Origin: Chloroflexota bacterium | GTDB taxonomy: Bacteria; Chloroflexota; FW602-bin22; JAMCYS01 | Assembly (NCBI GenBank): GCA_021847625.1 | Contig: JAJZQK010000032.1 | Coordinates: forward strand, 1-13,206 | Reading direction: 5' to 3' | Length of the DNA: 13,206 nt | Shown: positions 12,279-13,206 of the stretch, in pieces | Layout of the letters: each line of letters begins with the position of its first letter | Position numbering within the stretch: position 1 is the first letter of the stretch | Translations under genes and position numbers: made by a program | Notes under the pieces: model-generated | Database searches by the model: none | What the model was told of the DNA's origin: nothing | Seen by the model: the letters and a program-made list of their open reading frames with translations, nothing else

Positions 12279-12602
12279 CTACTTCATCGGCGAGTACGCG
12301 GTCGGGCGTAGGATCCGGTTGGTCACGAGGCTGACTATCTGCCCATCCTTTTCGGACTCCGCCTGGGCTGCCTGCCACTCGGGATCACTACGGAACGCCT
12401 GCCAGGCCTCTTCTCGTTGCTGCAAGTTCTCGAACGCCAGCAGATAGACCAGGCGATTGTTCTGGCCAACGGCCTCTTCCCAGTAGCCGATCGACTTGAG
12501 CCCGTGTTTCTCGAACAGGGACAGAGTGTGCTCGGCAAACCGCTTGTGCAAATTCGGTAGCCGTCCCGGCAGAGTATCGTATATTCGCAACTCGTAGATC
12601 AT
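12279..12602 (-). CDS. NIPSNAP family protein
   Basis: 107 aa. MIYELRIYDTLPGRLPNLHK (1-20) followed by FEKHGLKSIGYWEE (30-43), NRLVYLLAFENLQQREEAW (49-67) and a terminal NRILRPTAYSP is the dimeric ferredoxin-like barrel of NIPSNAP proteins. Their bacterial function is largely unknown. The start is ATG 12602 with a strong AAGGAGG about 6 nt upstream. The longer open frame to 12818 covers the promoter and an RNA-like inverted repeat, so it is not used. It is first in a two-gene operon with DUF123, 8 bp apart. Confidence 0.92.
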   Translation of the reverse strand: MIYELRIYDTLPGRLPNLHKRFAEHTLSLFEKHGLKSIGYWEEAVGQNNRLVYLLAFENLQQREEAWQAFRSDPEWQAAQAESEKDGQIVSLVTNRILRPTAYSPMK

Positions 12603-12625
12603 CGTGCACCTCCTTGGCTGGCCAT

Positions 12626-12653
12626 AGAATAGCGCATCGGCCTTATTTGTCAA
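12626..12653 (-). promoter_or_regulatory. Promoter of the NIPSNAP-DUF123 operon
   Basis: On the minus strand: TTGACA (12653-12648, perfect), a 16-nt spacer, TATTCT (12631-12626, 4 of 6). The predicted start near 12619 leaves a short leader carrying the AAGGAGG ribosome site. Confidence 0.6.
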
Positions 12654-12670
12654 GCGCTCGGCCGCGGTTG

Positions 12671-12712
12671 CCGGGTCCTTCCGCTCGAGCAGACTTCCCT
12701 TGCTCGACCCGG
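12671..12712. repeat. Two-tier inverted repeat in the ndk-NIPSNAP gap
   Basis: CCGGGTC (12671-12677) pairs with GACCCGG (12706-12712). GAGCA (12687-12691) pairs with TGCTC (12701-12705), stacked directly on the first stem on one side with a 9-nt bulge on the other and a 9-nt loop. Twelve base pairs in 42 nt suggest a structured RNA or operator, 18 bp upstream of the NIPSNAP -35 box. No T-tract follows, and no RNA family is recognised. Confidence 0.4.
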
Positions 12713-12800
12713 CGCCGTCGTCGACGCGGTCTACTTGACGGCGTACCGAGACGGCACCGCCTCGTGACGAAAGCGCAAGCCGATGGTTCTGGCGTGCTCT

Positions 12801-12831
12801 CCGCCTTTGGGAGCCCAAAGCGGTGGCTCCC
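12801..12831. repeat. Overlapping, mutually exclusive inverted repeats downstream of ndk
   Basis: CCGC(C)TTTGGG (12801-12811) is complementary to CCCAAAGCGG (12814-12823). The same central segment, GGGAGCC (12809-12815), is also complementary to GGCTCCC (12825-12831). Only one of the two stems can form at a time. It lies 36 bp downstream of the ndk stop on the ndk transcript. Confidence 0.4.
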
Positions 12832-12860
12832 TCACACGACGGAAATCAGGGTAGCAGGGT

Positions 12861-12879
12861 GGAGGGCTAGGAGCCCTCC
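12861..12879 (-). terminator. Hairpin spanning the ndk stop codon
   Basis: GGAGGGC (12861-12867) pairs with GCCCTCC (12873-12879) around a 5-nt loop that contains part of the ndk TAG. The stem could act with the downstream repeats to end or protect the ndk message. No T-run follows, so intrinsic termination is uncertain. Confidence 0.35.
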
Positions 12880-13206
12880 TCGTAGATCCATTTGTCGACG
12901 TCGCGCTGGTATGAGAGGATTTCGGCGGGGCTAAAGTAGAGGCTCGTCTCCGCCTCCGCCGTCTCAGGGGCATCGGAGGCATGGATGAGGTTTCGAAGGC
13001 CCGTCACACCAAGATCGCCACGAATCGAGCCGGGAGCGGCTTCACCAGGCCGCGTGGCGCCAACCATCGTCCGCACGACTTTGATGGCATCCGGACCCTC
13101 CACCACGGCAACGGCAACCGGGCTCGACGTGATGTAGTTAACAAGGTCCTCGTAGAAGAACTTCCCCTTGTGCACCGCGTAATGGCGCTCTGCCAGAGGA
13201 CGATCG
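12867..13206 (-). CDS. ndk: Nucleoside diphosphate kinase, partial (5' end beyond window)
   Basis: The last 112 residues of Ndk, which transfers the gamma-phosphate of NTPs to NDPs through a phosphohistidine. The visible part begins DRPLAERHYAVHKGKFFYED, then PVAVAVVEGPDAIKVVRTMVG, TRPGEAAPGSIRGDLG and the active-site segment NLIHASDAPETAEAE, whose His is the phosphorylated residue. The usual HGSD is HASD here, a mild change. The open frame continues through the window end, so the true start lies outside; an internal GTG (HKG region) is not a start. The product ends YEEGS, a normal Ndk length at the C-terminus. Confidence 0.96.
   Translation of the reverse strand, partial: DRPLAERHYAVHKGKFFYEDLVNYITSSPVAVAVVEGPDAIKVVRTMVGATRPGEAAPGSIRGDLGVTGLRNLIHASDAPETAEAETSLYFSPAEILSYQRDVDKWIYEEGS

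Noticed and set aside
12603..12818. N-terminal extension of NIPSNAP
   Set aside because: The family start MIYELRIYD and a strong ribosome site are at 12602; the extension covers the promoter and an inverted repeat.

Overview
The window is GC-rich, densely coded bacterial chromosome with short intergenic gaps. No mobile element, CRISPR array, rRNA or tRNA was seen. The gene content suggests Chloroflexota or a related lineage: alaS followed by a membrane-anchored baseplate-J-like gene and a ruvX-like gene, a Thr/Pro-linker lipoprotein with a C39 peptidase domain, and a DUF123 GIY-YIG protein. This is inference from family knowledge; no marker phylogeny was run.

Layout, left to right. (1) 1-4.4 kb, minus strand: alaS, then a 479-aa membrane protein with a baseplate J/gp47-like exterior domain, then the 5' part of a ruvX/yqgF-like gene cut by the window edge. 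A TTGACG-17-TAGAAT promoter lies upstream of alaS. (2) 4.4-6.5 kb, minus strand: larB and larC, overlapping by 4 bp, for nickel-pincer nucleotide (NPN) cofactor synthesis, behind a TTGACA-17-TATGAT promoter. larE and larA are not in the window. (3) 6.5-8.1 kb, plus strand: a divergently transcribed lipoprotein ending in a C39-like cysteine peptidase domain. (4) 8.3-9.8 kb: a compact nitroreductase (plus) converging on a zinc-dependent medium-chain dehydrogenase (minus). (5) 10.0-10.3 kb, plus strand: a stand-alone single-domain YkoF-like thiamine/HMP-binding protein. (6) 10.3-11.8 kb, minus strand: an OsmC-family protein, then a tightly packed set of four very small genes: ferredoxin, coiled-coil protein, coiled-coil microprotein, ferredoxin. 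The OsmC promoter matches the sigma70 consensus exactly, and its -35 box contains the stop codon of the preceding gene. (7) 11.8-12.6 kb, minus strand: a NIPSNAP protein coupled to a DUF123 GIY-YIG protein. (8) 12.9-13.2 kb, minus strand: the C-terminal part of nucleoside diphosphate kinase, separated from NIPSNAP by a 264-bp gap rich in inverted repeats.

Most of the window is housekeeping or cofactor metabolism. The part least explained by known systems is the four-gene ferredoxin/coiled-coil cluster downstream of osmC. It includes a 52-aa gene below common gene-calling limits and a ferredoxin with only seven cysteines. The conserved membrane-anchored baseplate-J-like gene between alaS and ruvX is also of unknown function. 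No gap between genes exceeds 300 bp.
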